A DNA stretch of 64,000 bases from Pirellulales bacterium (GTDB lineage Bacteria; Planctomycetota; Planctomycetia; Pirellulales; JAEUIK01): the NCBI GenBank assembly GCA_019694435.1, contig JAIBBZ010000002.1:248001-312000 (forward strand). The letters run 5' to 3'. The notes under the pieces were generated by a model. It did no database searches, was not told the origin of the DNA, and saw nothing but the letters and a program-made list of their open reading frames with translations. Position numbers and translations under genes: made by a program. Positions 30,296 through 40,840 of the stretch are shown here, piece after piece; the first letter of the stretch is position 1; each line of letters begins with the position of its first letter.

Positions 30296-32473
30296 GTGGA
30301 AACTTGTCGTTCACTACCGCGGCCGAAGCGCCTGGGCGAACGCCGCGCGGCCGTGCTGGTGCTGGTCGCCTTTTCGCTGGTGTTTCTGTTGGGCCTGGTG
30401 GCTTTGGCGCTCGACGTGGGCTTCATCGTCCTAGTGCGGAGCCAGCTGCAAAACGCCGCCGACAGCGCTGCCATGGCCGCCGCCGGCGTGATGGGGAGCG
30501 ATCCGGATCATGCCGTGGCGACGGCCCGTGAGTTCGCCGAGCTGCACATGGCCGCCGATTTGCCGGTCAACTTGCAAGACACCGACGTGGAGTTCGGCAC
30601 CTGGGACACGACGACGCGCGCGTTCGCCGCCTCGGCCGAGGTGGGCAACGCAATTCGCGTCACCTGTCGCCGCGATGCCACGAGCCCCGACGGCAAGTGC
30701 CCGCTGTTCTTTGCCCGCATCTTCGGTCATCAGGACTTCGAGATGCGCGCGCAGGCCGTGGCGATGGCCAACCCGCGCGATATCTGCTTCGTGGTCGACT
30801 TGTCGGGCTCGATGAACGACGACACGGAGCCGTGCTGGGCGACGACCGCGATCAACTCGACCTTTGCCGGTCAGGGTTACCCGACGATCGGCAACGATCT
30901 GGTGCAGGCGATTTACGAGGACTTTGGCTTCGGCGCGTTTCCGGGGGCGATCGAGCACATCGGTCAACCGTTAGGAGTGCCGCAGAATCAATGGGCGTAC
31001 GCGGAGATGACCCGCGACGACGGCCCCTTGAGCGGCAGCGGCGTGCCCGTCGCATATCGGGTTCAAGCGGGCGACACGGAGAGTGCGCGCAAGCAAAAGG
31101 CCTACCGCTGGATCATCGACAACCAGATCGCGGTGTTGATGCCGAATGCCCAGCCGGCGCCGAATTCGGGCAACTACGCGTACTGGGAGAAGTACATCGA
31201 CTACATCATGCGGACGGTGAGCATCACTCCTCCGCCCCCGCCGGCACCTCCCGCGCCGCCGAGTCCGCCCGCACCGACGCCATCTCCCGCACCGCCGGCG
31301 CCTTCCGCGCCGCCGAGTTCGCCGCCTCCACCACCTCCGCCGCCGAGCGGCATGCTGTGGCCGCGCTCGCCAGACCGCGCCGTGGTACGTCTCGACGACG
31401 CGACCTTCTGGGGCGCGTCGCGCATCGGGCCGGCGTCGCGTCGCGACTTGCAGGTCGCGATGATGCCTGGGGACGCGATGCAATGGTTGATTCCCCTGGC
31501 GCTGACCGGCGCCACTTCGCCTGGCACGCCGCCGGTGAACCGCGGGACGATCCCGCCGAACCTCGACCCGGATCGCATCACGGGGTTCAACAATCCGAAC
31601 CAAGCCACGTTTCCCAGCGCGGCCGGCGCGAGTGGCTGGCGCATGAAGGTCGGCTACCGCACTTACGTGCAATTCATGCTCGACCACGGACGCGACGAGA
31701 TTGTCGTGGCCGGACAGCGCACGCCGCTATCGACGCAAAGCTCGCTTTGCCCGTTCCATTCGGAAAGCACCGCGGGCGGCAGTTTCAATTTTCCACCGCG
31801 CGAGCAGCCCACCCATGCGTCGCGGCGGGCCATCATCGCGGCGATGCACGTCGTCGATCAGCAGAACGGCTCGATTCCCGACGTCGGGCAGCGCGATTGG
31901 GTGTCGGTCGTGACCTACGACACGCTGTCCGGCGGCGGGCCCGTCGTGCTGCAGCAACTGACCGGCGATTACCACACGGCCATGCAGGCGGTGACTCGGA
32001 TGCAGGCCGTCAGCGACAAGGGGGCCTCGACGGCCACCGAGTCGGGGATGATCGTCGCCAAGCAGCATCTGCTGCCATCGAACCAGGGCGGGGCGGGCCG
32101 CAAAATGGCCAACAAGGTCCTCGTGCTGCTGACCGACGGCGTACCGAATCTCTACAGCTCGTCGGCCTCGACGATTTCGCAGTTCCAGGCCAACTTTCCG
32201 AGCGCGGATTACTACGCCAACGGCGCCTATTGGTACGACGCCTGTCTGATGCAGGCGATGGACATCCAGAACCGGCACTGGCGCCTGTTCCCCGTCGGGC
32301 TCGGGCTCGGGACCGATTACAACTTCATGGATCGCCTGGCGCGGCTGGGGATGACGGCCAACGAAGCCGGCCAGGGCCCGCGCGGCAGCGGCAACCCGGC
32401 CGAATATGAACAGCGCCTGACCGAGATCTTCGAAGACATCATCAAGAACCCGCAGGTGCGGTTGGTGCAATAG
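30296..32473 (+). CDS. TadE/G-like protein with von Willebrand A domain
   Basis: 725 residues from GTG 30296. The N-terminus is a Tad-type pilin-like segment: basic residues, a membrane helix (VLVLVAFSLVFLLGLVALAL) and LQNAADSAAMAAAG, typical of TadG/putative Flp pilus-assembly proteins. A VWA domain starts near 160 with a MIDAS DLSGSMND and resumes in the C-terminal third (KVLVLLTDGVPN). Between them lies a ~350-residue insertion containing a Pro-rich stretch (~309-350) of PPPAPP repeats. It is probably envelope-anchored and involved in surface adhesion or pilus assembly. It converges on a GspF-like gene 46 bases away. Confidence 0.8.
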   Translation: METCRSLPRPKRLGERRAAVLVLVAFSLVFLLGLVALALDVGFIVLVRSQLQNAADSAAMAAAGVMGSDPDHAVATAREFAELHMAADLPVNLQDTDVEFGTWDTTTRAFAASAEVGNAIRVTCRRDATSPDGKCPLFFARIFGHQDFEMRAQAVAMANPRDICFVVDLSGSMNDDTEPCWATTAINSTFAGQGYPTIGNDLVQAIYEDFGFGAFPGAIEHIGQPLGVPQNQWAYAEMTRDDGPLSGSGVPVAYRVQAGDTESARKQKAYRWIIDNQIAVLMPNAQPAPNSGNYAYWEKYIDYIMRTVSITPPPPPAPPAPPSPPAPTPSPAPPAPSAPPSSPPPPPPPPSGMLWPRSPDRAVVRLDDATFWGASRIGPASRRDLQVAMMPGDAMQWLIPLALTGATSPGTPPVNRGTIPPNLDPDRITGFNNPNQATFPSAAGASGWRMKVGYRTYVQFMLDHGRDEIVVAGQRTPLSTQSSLCPFHSESTAGGSFNFPPREQPTHASRRAIIAAMHVVDQQNGSIPDVGQRDWVSVVTYDTLSGGGPVVLQQLTGDYHTAMQAVTRMQAVSDKGASTATESGMIVAKQHLLPSNQGGAGRKMANKVLVLLTDGVPNLYSSSASTISQFQANFPSADYYANGAYWYDACLMQAMDIQNRHWRLFPVGLGLGTDYNFMDRLARLGMTANEAGQGPRGSGNPAEYEQRLTEIFEDIIKNPQVRLVQ

Positions 32474-32519
32474 GGCCGCCGTCTTCTGGCGCCCGTCTCA
32501 GCACAGCGGGGGTAGAACG

Positions 32520-33560
32520 CTATCCCATGGCGCTGTTGAGCGCGTCGAGATAGAAGAAGAACATCCGGAAGATCAGCACGATAATCAGGCCCGCCACGAG
32601 GGCCCAGACGGCAAACCCGGCAATCGTCGTGAGCGCGGCGATCGCCAGGCCGGCACGCTCTTCGTATTGCTTGGCCAGCGCGGCCATCGACTCGGGCACC
32701 CGGCCCGAGCGTTCGCCCACCTCGAGCGATTCGAGAAACTCGCGGGGAAACCGCCGCGTTTGCCCTAGCGACGCGCTCAGCTCGTGGCCGGCGCGAATGT
32801 CGGCGGCCACCTCATCGGTCAGACCGACGTAGCGCGCCAGCCGCGTGGCCCGTAGGCTCATCGTCACGGCCTGCGTCAGCGGCATGCCCGTGTTGGTGGT
32901 CAGCTCGAGCGTCCACGCCAGGCGCGCGAGGGCCAAGGTGTCGAGGGCGCGCCCCAGGCCGGGAACCTGCATCGCCACCGCCTCGGCGACGCCTTGCACC
33001 GCGCGGTTGCGGGCAGCGAATCGCCAGGCGACGAAGCCGCCCACGGCAATCGCCCCGACCGAGAGGAACCAGATCATCGCGCCGCGTTCGCCGGTCAGGC
33101 CCAGGCCGAAGATATCGACCGCCTCGGTGCCGCGCGATTGTGCGATCCAGCCGAGCACCCAGATGACGAACCCCACGATGCACACGGCCGAGACGAGTTG
33201 CAGCAGCGGCCAGGTGATGGCGGCCCAGAAGACGCGCCGCAATCGCAACTGATTCTCGTAGTGCACAGCCAGGCGGCGAAATACCTCGGGCAGATGCCCG
33301 GTCTGTTCGCCTACCGTGATGAGCTCGCGGAACAACGGCGGAAAGACCTCGCCCGTGGCGTCGATGGCGTCGTGCAGCGAGCTGCCCGAGGCCATGGCGC
33401 GGCGCACCGACTCGAGCGGCTCGCGGAGCGAACGTGGCCAGCGGGCCTCGACCTCGCGAGCCCAAACGCGGCGTACATCGAGCCCGGCGTCGAGCGCGGT
33501 GGCCATGCGCCGGGTAAAGCCGGCCAACTCGCGTAGGTTCATCCGAGCGGCCAGCAACAT
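32520..33560 (-). CDS. Type II secretion system F-like inner-membrane protein
   Basis: 346 residues from ATG 33560; ATG 33542 is possible. Two T2SF domains (~10-130 and ~215-335), each ending in a membrane helix, with the hallmark FPPLFRELITVGEQTGHLPEVF and its second-domain counterpart FPREFLESLEVGERSGRVPESM. GspF/PilC proteins form the inner-membrane platform turned by the assembly ATPase in type II secretion and type IV pili. No ATPase or pilin gene is adjacent, so it may serve a system elsewhere. It is convergent with the TadG-like gene and divergent from tyrA. Confidence 0.88.
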   Translation of the reverse strand: MLLAARMNLRELAGFTRRMATALDAGLDVRRVWAREVEARWPRSLREPLESVRRAMASGSSLHDAIDATGEVFPPLFRELITVGEQTGHLPEVFRRLAVHYENQLRLRRVFWAAITWPLLQLVSAVCIVGFVIWVLGWIAQSRGTEAVDIFGLGLTGERGAMIWFLSVGAIAVGGFVAWRFAARNRAVQGVAEAVAMQVPGLGRALDTLALARLAWTLELTTNTGMPLTQAVTMSLRATRLARYVGLTDEVAADIRAGHELSASLGQTRRFPREFLESLEVGERSGRVPESMAALAKQYEERAGLAIAALTTIAGFAVWALVAGLIIVLIFRMFFFYLDALNSAMG

Positions 33561-33600
33561 GGCGTCTGTCCCAATTCTGGTTGCCTCGTGTTCCGCCTCG

Positions 33601-33606
33601 ATTATA
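33601..33606 (-). promoter_or_regulatory. Candidate -10 box for the GspF-like gene
   Basis: The minus strand reads TATAAT 40 bases upstream of the GspF-like ATG. No convincing -35 is present, so this is a consensus -10 match only. Confidence 0.3.
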
Positions 33607-33668
33607 TCGCCCCTTGCGGGGGAATCCCCGGGCGGCGTGGCCGCTGGTCTGCGGCGGCCGAAATCGGG

Positions 33669-33674
33669 TACAAT
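33669..33674 (+). promoter_or_regulatory. Candidate -10 box for tyrA-purL
   Basis: TACAAT lies 105 bases upstream of the tyrA ATG in the divergent spacer. The -35 region is weak. Pattern match only. Confidence 0.3.
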
Positions 33675-33778
33675 CCGCGTCTTTCGGTCGGCCCCCGCTG
33701 CTGCATGTCGCGAACCGGATGCGCCTCGCGGTCGATTGCATACCCCCTGCCGCGTCGGTTCGCTCGGTTCGGCCGCTT

Positions 33779-34624
33779 ATGAAACGCTGGGATACCGTGG
33801 CCATCGTGGGCGTCGGCCTGATCGGCGGGTCGATCGGGCTGGCCGTGCGCGAGCGCAGCATGGCCCGGCGCGTGGTGGGCATCGGCCGCAGCACCGGCAG
33901 TCTACGCGTCGCCAAACGCGCCGGTACGATCGACGCTGGAACCACCGACTTGGCGCGCGGCGTGGCCGAGGCCGAGTTGATCGTCGTCTGCACGCCGGTC
34001 GAACGGATCGCCGAGCAGGTACGCGCGTGCGCTGCGGCTTGTCCCGACGCGGCGCTCATTACCGATGCCGGCAGCACCAAGGCCCAGATTGTCGCAGAAC
34101 TGGGCGGGGCATTGCCCCGGGGCGTACGATTTGTCGGCAGCCATCCCCTGGCCGGAAGCGAAAAACGCGGAGCGGCCGAGGCCCGGGCCGACTTGTTCTG
34201 CCGCCGCACGGTGGTGATCACGCCGGCGCCGCAGACGCCCCCCGGCGACGTGACAAGACTCAAGGGCTTCTGGACGGCACTGGGCGCGAAGGTGGTCACG
34301 ATGACACCCGAAGCACACGACCGTGCCGTAGCGGCGACGAGCCACTTGCCGCATTTCGTTGCCTCGGCGCTAGCCGCGGCGACCCCCAAGGAACATCTCG
34401 CGCTGGCCGCGAGCGGGTTTCTCGATACGACGCGGATCGCCGCCGGCGATCCGGAATTGTGGACGCAGATTTTCCTTTCGAACCGCGAGCCTGTGTTGCA
34501 AGCGATTGCCGCTTACGACGCGATGGCCGGTCAGTTGCGCGCGGCCATCGACCAAGGCGACCGCCGGGCACTGGTCCGGCTGTTGAACGTCGGTAAGCAG
34601 CGCCGCGATGCCGTGGAGAATTGA
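33779..34624 (+). CDS. tyrA: Prephenate dehydrogenase
   Basis: 281 residues from ATG 33779. The Rossmann motif [19 protein letters not shown], the downstream [11 protein letters not shown] and [11 protein letters not shown], and the family signature [23 protein letters not shown] identify TyrA-type prephenate dehydrogenase, which converts prephenate to 4-hydroxyphenylpyruvate for tyrosine synthesis. His in [12 protein letters not shown] fits the substrate-binding helix. There is no fused chorismate mutase or ACT domain. Its TGA overlaps the purL ATG (TGATG), so expression of the two is coupled. Confidence 0.9.
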   Translation: MKRWDTVAIVGVGLIGGSIGLAVRERSMARRVVGIGRSTGSLRVAKRAGTIDAGTTDLARGVAEAELIVVCTPVERIAEQVRACAAACPDAALITDAGSTKAQIVAELGGALPRGVRFVGSHPLAGSEKRGAAEARADLFCRRTVVITPAPQTPPGDVTRLKGFWTALGAKVVTMTPEAHDRAVAATSHLPHFVASALAAATPKEHLALAASGFLDTTRIAAGDPELWTQIFLSNREPVLQAIAAYDAMAGQLRAAIDQGDRRALVRLLNVGKQRRDAVEN

Positions 34625-37587
34625 TGCTCTGGGAAGTCGACATTTTTCCGGCTGAGCACGAAGTCGACGCCGCGGCTGCGCGCGTGGCTGCCGAGGCGGC
34701 CGAACTTGGCATCGCCAGCGAGCTGCGCGTGGTCGTCGCGCGTGGTTACTTGATTCAGGGCGACCTGCCGGCAGAGCAGGTCGAGATGCTGGCGGCGCAG
34801 TTACTTGCCGACCCGATCGTCGAGCGCACCGAACTGACCCGCGTCGGCGAGCCGCACTTGGCCCAAAGCCGTGCCGGATTGGAATTGCTAGTGCACGTCT
34901 TGCCCAAGCCGGGCGTGATGGATCCCGTGGCGCAAAGCGCGCAAGGGGCGATCGCCGATTTCGGCCTGCAGGCCGACGCCGTGCGGACGCTGCGCAAATA
35001 CTGGCTCGGCCCGCTGCCGGTCGAACGGCTGCAACTGCTGTGCACGAAGGTGCTGGCCAACGAGGCGATCGAGCAGGTGATTGTCGGCCCCCTGCCCTTC
35101 GATCGCCTGGCGCTGGGGTCGTCCTACCGCTTCGAGCGGATCGAGGTGCCGCTGGCCGGCCTCGACGACGCGGCACTGGTGAAGCTGAGCCGCGAAGGCC
35201 AGCTCTACCTCTCGTTGGCCGAGATGCGCACCATCCAGGAGCACTTTCGCCAGCTCGGTCGCGATCCGAGCGATGCCGAACTGGAGACGCTGGCCCAGAC
35301 CTGGAGCGAGCACTGCAGCCACAAGACGCTGGCCGGGCGGGTGCGCTATCGCGACGAGCGCGGCGAACGCACGTTCGACAACATGCTGCGCGAGACGATC
35401 TTTGCCGCCACGCAGCAATTGCGGGCCCGGGCCGGCGCCGACGACTGGTGCGTGAGCGTGTTCAAGGACAACGCCGGCGTGATCCGCTTCGACGACCAGT
35501 ACAACGTCGTGTTCAAGGTCGAAACGCACAATCACCCCTCGGCGCTCGAACCCTATGGCGGGGCGAACACGGGCCTGGGCGGCGTGATCCGCGATCCGCT
35601 CGGCACCGGGCTGGGCGCGAAGCCGGTGTGTAACACCGACGTTTTTTGCTTCGCGCCGCCGGAGCTGCCCGCGGCCGCCTTGCCGCCGGGCGTGCTGCAT
35701 CCGAAGCGCGTGTTTAAAGGCGTTGTCGCCGGCGTGCGCGACTACGGCAACCGCATGGGCATCCCCACGGTCAACGGCGCGATTTACTTCGACGAGCGCT
35801 ATCTGGGCAACCCGCTGGTCTACTGCGGCAACGTGGGGCTGCTGCCGCGCGACAAGTCGACCAAGCAGCCGCTGCCGGGCGACCTGGTCGTGGCGATCGG
35901 CGGACGTACCGGGCGCGACGGCATTCACGGCGCCACGTTCAGCTCGGCAGAGTTGACCCAGGAAAGCGAGCAGCTTTCCGGCGGGGCCGTGCAAATCGGC
36001 AACGCCATCACCGAAAAAATGCTGCTCGACGTCGTGCTCGCGGCCCGCGACCGCGGGCTCTATCACGCGATTACCGATTGCGGCGCAGGCGGCTTTTCGA
36101 GCGCCGTCGGCGAGATGGGCGAAGACATCGGGGCCGAGGTCTGGCTGGATCGGGTGCCGCTCAAGTACGACGGCTTGTCCTATACGGAAATCTGGATTTC
36201 CGAGGCGCAGGAACGCATGGTGCTGGCCGTGCCCGAGGCGAGCTGGCCGGAGCTGGAAAGCCTGTGCGCGAGCGAAGGAGTCGAGGCGACGGCGATCGGC
36301 CGCTTTGTGCCCACGGGGCGGCTGCGGCTGCTGTACCACGCGCAATTGGTGGCCGATTTGTCGATGGAATTCCTGCACGGCGGCCGGCCGCCCGTAGTCC
36401 GCGAGGCGACCTATGCACTGCCCCCGGCGCGGCCTTGCGAGCTGCCGTCGGATTCGGCGGGACAGCCGGCCGACTGGTTGCGGAAGATTCTCTCCGCGCT
36501 CAACGTCTGCAGCAAGGAATGGGTGATCCGGCAATACGATCACGAGGTGCAAGGCGGCAGCGTCGTCAAGCCGCTGGTCGGGGTGACCAACGACGGGCCC
36601 AGCGATGCGGCCGTCGTCCGGCCCGTGCTTGCGTCGCGGCGGGCGCTGGCGATCAGTTGTGGGATGAATCCGCGCTACGGCGACTACGATCCGTATGCCA
36701 TGGCAGCCAGCGCGATCGACGAGGCCGTGCGCAATTGCGTCGCCGTCGGCGCTGACCCGGCGCGAATCGCCATCCTCGACAACTTCTGCTGGGGCGATAC
36801 CGAGCAGCCCGCCACGCTGGGATCGCTGGTGCGCGCGGCGCTGGCTTGCCACGACGTGGCGCTCGAGCTGGGCACGCCGTTTATCAGCGGCAAGGACAGC
36901 CTGAACAACGAGTTCCGCTACACCGACGCTTCCGGCCAGCGCCGCTCGATCGCCATTCCGCCGTCGTTATTGATCAGTGCCCTGGGACAGCTCGACGACG
37001 CCGCGCAGGCCGTGACGATGGACCTCAAGACACCGGGCAATCGTGTCTATCTGGTCGGCCTCACGCGCGACGAGCTCGGCGGATCGCATTTGGGGCTCGT
37101 GCTCCAGGCTCCAGGCGGCCAGGTTCCGCAGCTCGATGCCGCGCGGGCACGGCAGACGTTTGCGGCGCTGCACCGGGCGATCGCCTCGGGGCTGGTACGC
37201 GCCTGTCACGACCTGAGCGAAGGCGGGCTCGCCGTGGCCGCGGCCGAGATGGCGTTTGCCGGCGGCTGCGGGCTGACGCTGCGGCTCGGCGAGGTCCCGC
37301 ACGATCTTCGCCCCGAAGACGCGCTCGCCACGCGCGGGGCGAGCGACGCCGTGCTGGCGTTCGCCGAATCGAACACGCGGTTCTTGTGCGAGGTGCCCGA
37401 GGCGTCCTGCGGTGAGTTCGAACGGCTGCTGGCCGGGGTGCCCTGCGCCCGGGTCGGCGAAGTGACGGCCGAACCGGTGCTGGAGATTCGTGGTGTGCCC
37501 GCCGGCAATCTCGCCGACGGCGAAGTCTGGATTCGCGCTGACCTGGCCGAGCTGAAAGCGGCCTGGCAGGCGCCGTTGCGATGGTGA
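34624..37587 (+). CDS. purL: Phosphoribosylformylglycinamidine synthase, large subunit with PurS-like N-domain
   Basis: 987 residues from the ATG overlapping the tyrA stop. The first ~170 residues form a PurS-like region ([30 protein letters not shown]), then the linker and the AIRS-like synthetase halves with WSEHCSHKT near 229, [19 protein letters not shown] and [15 protein letters not shown]. It is the large-type PurL without the C-terminal glutaminase, which is encoded by the following purQ. The complex makes FGAM from FGAR, ATP and glutamine in purine synthesis. The length (~990) fits PurL proteins that carry PurS but not PurQ. Confidence 0.93.
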   Translation: MLWEVDIFPAEHEVDAAAARVAAEAAELGIASELRVVVARGYLIQGDLPAEQVEMLAAQLLADPIVERTELTRVGEPHLAQSRAGLELLVHVLPKPGVMDPVAQSAQGAIADFGLQADAVRTLRKYWLGPLPVERLQLLCTKVLANEAIEQVIVGPLPFDRLALGSSYRFERIEVPLAGLDDAALVKLSREGQLYLSLAEMRTIQEHFRQLGRDPSDAELETLAQTWSEHCSHKTLAGRVRYRDERGERTFDNMLRETIFAATQQLRARAGADDWCVSVFKDNAGVIRFDDQYNVVFKVETHNHPSALEPYGGANTGLGGVIRDPLGTGLGAKPVCNTDVFCFAPPELPAAALPPGVLHPKRVFKGVVAGVRDYGNRMGIPTVNGAIYFDERYLGNPLVYCGNVGLLPRDKSTKQPLPGDLVVAIGGRTGRDGIHGATFSSAELTQESEQLSGGAVQIGNAITEKMLLDVVLAARDRGLYHAITDCGAGGFSSAVGEMGEDIGAEVWLDRVPLKYDGLSYTEIWISEAQERMVLAVPEASWPELESLCASEGVEATAIGRFVPTGRLRLLYHAQLVADLSMEFLHGGRPPVVREATYALPPARPCELPSDSAGQPADWLRKILSALNVCSKEWVIRQYDHEVQGGSVVKPLVGVTNDGPSDAAVVRPVLASRRALAISCGMNPRYGDYDPYAMAASAIDEAVRNCVAVGADPARIAILDNFCWGDTEQPATLGSLVRAALACHDVALELGTPFISGKDSLNNEFRYTDASGQRRSIAIPPSLLISALGQLDDAAQAVTMDLKTPGNRVYLVGLTRDELGGSHLGLVLQAPGGQVPQLDAARARQTFAALHRAIASGLVRACHDLSEGGLAVAAAEMAFAGGCGLTLRLGEVPHDLRPEDALATRGASDAVLAFAESNTRFLCEVPEASCGEFERLLAGVPCARVGEVTAEPVLEIRGVPAGNLADGEVWIRADLAELKAAWQAPLRW

Positions 37588-37660
37588 AAGCTCAACAGGT
37601 ATTTGCAGGGGGCTCGCCACGCGAGCGCTCCTGAGAATTTCAAACAAGGAAATCGTGGGG

Positions 37661-38434
37661 ATGGCTGTTCCGCGCGTGCTTGTGTTGCGAGCTCCCGGCA
37701 CGAACTGCGACGTCGAAAGCGCGTTCGCGTTCGAACTTGCCGGCGCACGGACCGAGCGCAGGCATATCAACCAACTGCTGGCCGAACCGCGGCTGCTGGC
37801 CGATTTCCAGGTGCTGTGCCTGCCGGGCGGATTCAGCTACGGCGACGACCTCGCGGCGGGCCGTATCCTGGGCAACCAGTTGCGTCATCATCTCGACGGC
37901 GTGCTCGGCGAATTTCGCGATGCCGGCAAGCTCATCCTCGGCATCTGCAACGGGTTTCAGGTGCTGATGCGCACCAGCCTGCTGCTGCCCGAACGCAACG
38001 GCGCGCCGCAGGCCACCTTGACGCTGAACCGGTCGGGCAAATTCGAAGACCGCTGGGTGCAGTTGGCTACGCACGGCAGCCGGTGCGTCTTTTTCCAAGG
38101 CATCGAGTCGATGTACCTGCCCGTCGCCCATGCCGAAGGGCGCTTCGTGTTCCACGACGAACAGACGCTCGCGCGGCTCGAGGCGGCGGGACAACTCGCG
38201 CTGCGGTACCGATCGCAGACGGGCGCGACGTCGCCCGCGTATCCCGACAATCCCAACGGCGCCATGGCCGACGTGGCGGGCATTTGCGACGAATCGGGCC
38301 GCGTCTGTGGGCTCATGCCCCATCCCGAGCGGCACGTCGATCCGACGCAGCACCCGCGCTGGACGCGCGAGCCGTCCCGCCGCGAAGGAGACGGCCTGGC
38401 CGTCTTTCGCAACGCCGTGCGCTACTTTGCCTAG
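37661..38434 (+). CDS. purQ: FGAM synthase glutaminase subunit
   Basis: 257 residues from ATG 37661 (GTG 37655 is an alternative). Class I glutamine amidotransferase: LPGGFSYGDDLAAGRI, nucleophile Cys in GICNGFQVL and the His-Glu pair in LMPHPERHVD. It supplies ammonia to PurL. It follows purL after 73 bases; that spacer contains a small perfect hairpin (GCTCGC-CAC-GCGAGC, 37612-37626) of unknown role. Confidence 0.93.
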   Translation: MAVPRVLVLRAPGTNCDVESAFAFELAGARTERRHINQLLAEPRLLADFQVLCLPGGFSYGDDLAAGRILGNQLRHHLDGVLGEFRDAGKLILGICNGFQVLMRTSLLLPERNGAPQATLTLNRSGKFEDRWVQLATHGSRCVFFQGIESMYLPVAHAEGRFVFHDEQTLARLEAAGQLALRYRSQTGATSPAYPDNPNGAMADVAGICDESGRVCGLMPHPERHVDPTQHPRWTREPSRREGDGLAVFRNAVRYFA

Positions 38435-38509
38435 CAATGCCGGCCGCGGCTCGGCCGATGGTGGCAGCATCGTCTCGGGGTAGTCCCTGCGAGTCTCGAG
38501 GAAAGGCCG

Positions 38510-40174
38510 GTGTCGATGAAACTGGTCATTGTCGGTGGCGTGGCGGGCGGCGCCTCGGCCGCAGCCCGGGCAAGGCGGCTCTCCGAAGACGCCGAGATCG
38601 TCGTATTCGAGCGCGGACCGGACGTCTCGTTTGCCAATTGTGGGTTGCCCTACTACGTCGGCGGCGAGATCGCCGACCGCGCGAAGCTGATCATCACTTC
38701 GCCCGAGCGGCTGCACGAGCGGTTCAAGATCGACGTTCGCACGCGGACCAGCGTCGAGCGGATTGACCGTGCCGAGAAACAGGTGCTCGTCCGCGAGTTG
38801 AGCTCGGGACGGGAATACGTCGAGGCCTATGACAAGTTGATCCTGGCGCCGGGGGCGGCGCCCATTCGGCCGCCGCTGCCGGGTGTCGATCTGCCGGGAA
38901 TCTACAGCCTGCGAAACCTCGACGACGTCGACCGCATCGTGGCCCGACTGGGCGACGGCGTTCGACACGCGGTGGTCGTCGGCGCGGGATTCATCGGACT
39001 GGAACTGGTCGAGAATTTTGTGCGCCGCGGCGTCACCACGACGCTGGTCGAGCTGCAGGACCAGGTGCTGCCGCCACTGGACCGCGAAATGACCACGCCG
39101 ATCGTGGCGGAACTGGCCCAGCATGGCGTGAAGCTGCTGCTGGGCGAGAGTGCGGCGGGCTTTTCGTCCAGCGGCGATGAGCTGCGCGTGCAGCTCAAGT
39201 CCGGTACGGAACTTGTCGCGCAATTGGTCGTCCTGGGCGTCGGCGTAAAGCCGGAGAACCGTTTGGCCGTCGAGGCGAGCTTACCGGTCGGCCCGCGCGG
39301 GGGCGTTCGGGTCAATGCCCAGATGCAAACGGCCGATCCCGATATTTATGCCGTCGGCGATTGTGTCGAGACCGTCGATTTTGTGACCGGCGAGCCCACG
39401 CAGGTGCCTTTGGCCGGTCCGGCAAACCGGCAAGGACGTCTGGCGGCCGATCACATCTTCGGCCGCGAAGTGCGCTATCGAGGTACCCAAGGTACGGCGA
39501 TCGTCAAGGTCTTCGACCGCGTGGCGGCGATGACCGGCGCCGGCGAAAAGGCGCTCAATCGACTGGGCCGCAGCTACCGGGCGATCTATGTGCATCCCAG
39601 CCATCATGCCGGCTACTATCCCGGCGCCGAGGCCATGACCCTGAAGCTGTTGTTCGATCCGCAAGACGGCCGCGTGCTGGGCGCGCAGGCGGTCGGCGGC
39701 GCAGGCGTCGACAAGCGCATCGACGTGCTGGCCGTGGCGATTCAAGCGCGGATGACCGTCTACGATCTCGAAGAGCTGGAGCTGGCCTACGCCCCGCAGT
39801 TCGGTTCGGCCAAGGACCCGGTGAACATGGCCGGTTTTGTCGCCGCGGGCGTGCTGCGCGGCGATCATCCGATTGTCGATGTGCGCTCGCTGGGGGATGA
39901 ACAGGCCAGCGGCAGGCAACTGATCGACGTTCGCACGCCGGCCGAGTTTGCCGCCGGCCATTTGCCCGGCGCCGAGAACGTGCCGGTCGACGTGCTGCGC
40001 GACCGGCTGAATGAATTGCCAAGGCACGTGCCGATCGTGGTCTATTGCCAGGTAGGGCTACGCGGCTATTTGGCCACGCGCATGCTCCTGCAGCACGGCT
40101 TCGACGTCGTCAACCTGACCGGCGGCTACAAGACGTGGCTGTTGCACCAGCCCGTTGCGGCCGCGAAGTCCTAA
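38510..40174 (+). CDS. CoA-disulfide reductase/rhodanese fusion (CoADR-RHD)
   Basis: 554 residues from GTG 38510; ATG 38516 is equally likely. FAD/NAD(P) pyridine-nucleotide disulfide reductase fold: [18 protein letters not shown] at the N-terminus, redox Cys44 in [13 protein letters not shown], second dinucleotide motif [15 protein letters not shown] and FAD-contact GDCVE. The last ~110 residues are a rhodanese domain ([22 protein letters not shown]) with active Cys in [11 protein letters not shown]. Fusions of this kind reduce CoA disulfides, persulfides or polysulfides. It ends four bases inside the convergent spoVG stop, so the two 3' ends overlap. Confidence 0.9.
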   Translation: MSMKLVIVGGVAGGASAAARARRLSEDAEIVVFERGPDVSFANCGLPYYVGGEIADRAKLIITSPERLHERFKIDVRTRTSVERIDRAEKQVLVRELSSGREYVEAYDKLILAPGAAPIRPPLPGVDLPGIYSLRNLDDVDRIVARLGDGVRHAVVVGAGFIGLELVENFVRRGVTTTLVELQDQVLPPLDREMTTPIVAELAQHGVKLLLGESAAGFSSSGDELRVQLKSGTELVAQLVVLGVGVKPENRLAVEASLPVGPRGGVRVNAQMQTADPDIYAVGDCVETVDFVTGEPTQVPLAGPANRQGRLAADHIFGREVRYRGTQGTAIVKVFDRVAAMTGAGEKALNRLGRSYRAIYVHPSHHAGYYPGAEAMTLKLLFDPQDGRVLGAQAVGGAGVDKRIDVLAVAIQARMTVYDLEELELAYAPQFGSAKDPVNMAGFVAAGVLRGDHPIVDVRSLGDEQASGRQLIDVRTPAEFAAGHLPGAENVPVDVLRDRLNELPRHVPIVVYCQVGLRGYLATRMLLQHGFDVVNLTGGYKTWLLHQPVAAAKS

Positions 40175-40815
40175 AAGATTCCCGCGCCGAACGAGGTGTC
40201 GTCCTGCCGCGGTAGGGCCGGGGGCGCCGGCTCGGCATAACGCGGCGGATGATGGGGGCCGGCTGGGTGCGATTCGTTCGTCGCGCGGGACGGCTTGGAC
40301 GCCTGCGCGTCGCGTTGGCGCTGCGGGCGGAAGTGCGGCGACGACGTCTCGGGCGCGTCGTGACGCTGCTGCGAGTCGCCATAGGCCTCGGCTTCGAGAT
40401 CGTGCTCGAAATCCTCGTAGCTCGACACGTAGCCGGGCAATTTCGCGCGTTCGAGCTCTTCCTGAAACGCTTGGATCACACGCTGCTGAAGCTGCTCGCG
40501 GCAGCGCGAATTGATCGGATGGGCAATGTCGGCATAGAGCTTCGCGCGGCCTTCGTGATCGCGCACTAGTTGCGGCTCGCGCAACCGCACGCCGCATTGG
40601 TTGCAGTACGCGGCCCGCAGGTGATTCTTGCAGCCGCAGCGCGTGCAGCGCGCCGTCAGTTTGCGGCTGGGCATGGCCACGAAGGGACCGTTAGGACCTT
40701 CGATAATCTTCAAATCGCGGATGACGAACGAGTCGTCGAGGGTGATCGAACAAAACGCTTGCAGGCGCTCGCCGGGCTCTTCGATGAGCTTGATGCGAAC
40801 TTCGGTGATGTCCAT
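40171..40815 (-). CDS. spoVG: SpoVG-family protein with inserted zinc ribbon
   Basis: 214 residues from ATG 40815. The N-terminal ~55 and the segment ~95-110 match SpoVG ([49 protein letters not shown]). Between MPSRK and ADIAHPIN lies a four-Cys zinc ribbon (Cys57, Cys60, Cys71, Cys74; Cys62 extra), absent from Bacillus SpoVG. The C-terminal ~70 residues are a polar, Pro/Gln/His-rich disordered tail. SpoVG proteins are nucleic-acid-binding regulators. It follows ispE by 25 bases; ispE and spoVG are also near neighbours in Bacillus, which supports the call. Confidence 0.88.
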   Translation of the reverse strand: MDITEVRIKLIEEPGERLQAFCSITLDDSFVIRDLKIIEGPNGPFVAMPSRKLTARCTRCGCKNHLRAAYCNQCGVRLREPQLVRDHEGRAKLYADIAHPINSRCREQLQQRVIQAFQEELERAKLPGYVSSYEDFEHDLEAEAYGDSQQRHDAPETSSPHFRPQRQRDAQASKPSRATNESHPAGPHHPPRYAEPAPPALPRQDDTSFGAGIF

Positions 40816-40840
40816 GGCCGCTCTCCCTCGCAGGTGATAA

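Noticed and set aside
31220..31345. Pro-rich repeats as a tandem-repeat array or CRISPR-like element
   Set aside because: They are imperfect codon-level repeats inside the VWA protein with no spacer structure; no CRISPR array was seen anywhere in the window.
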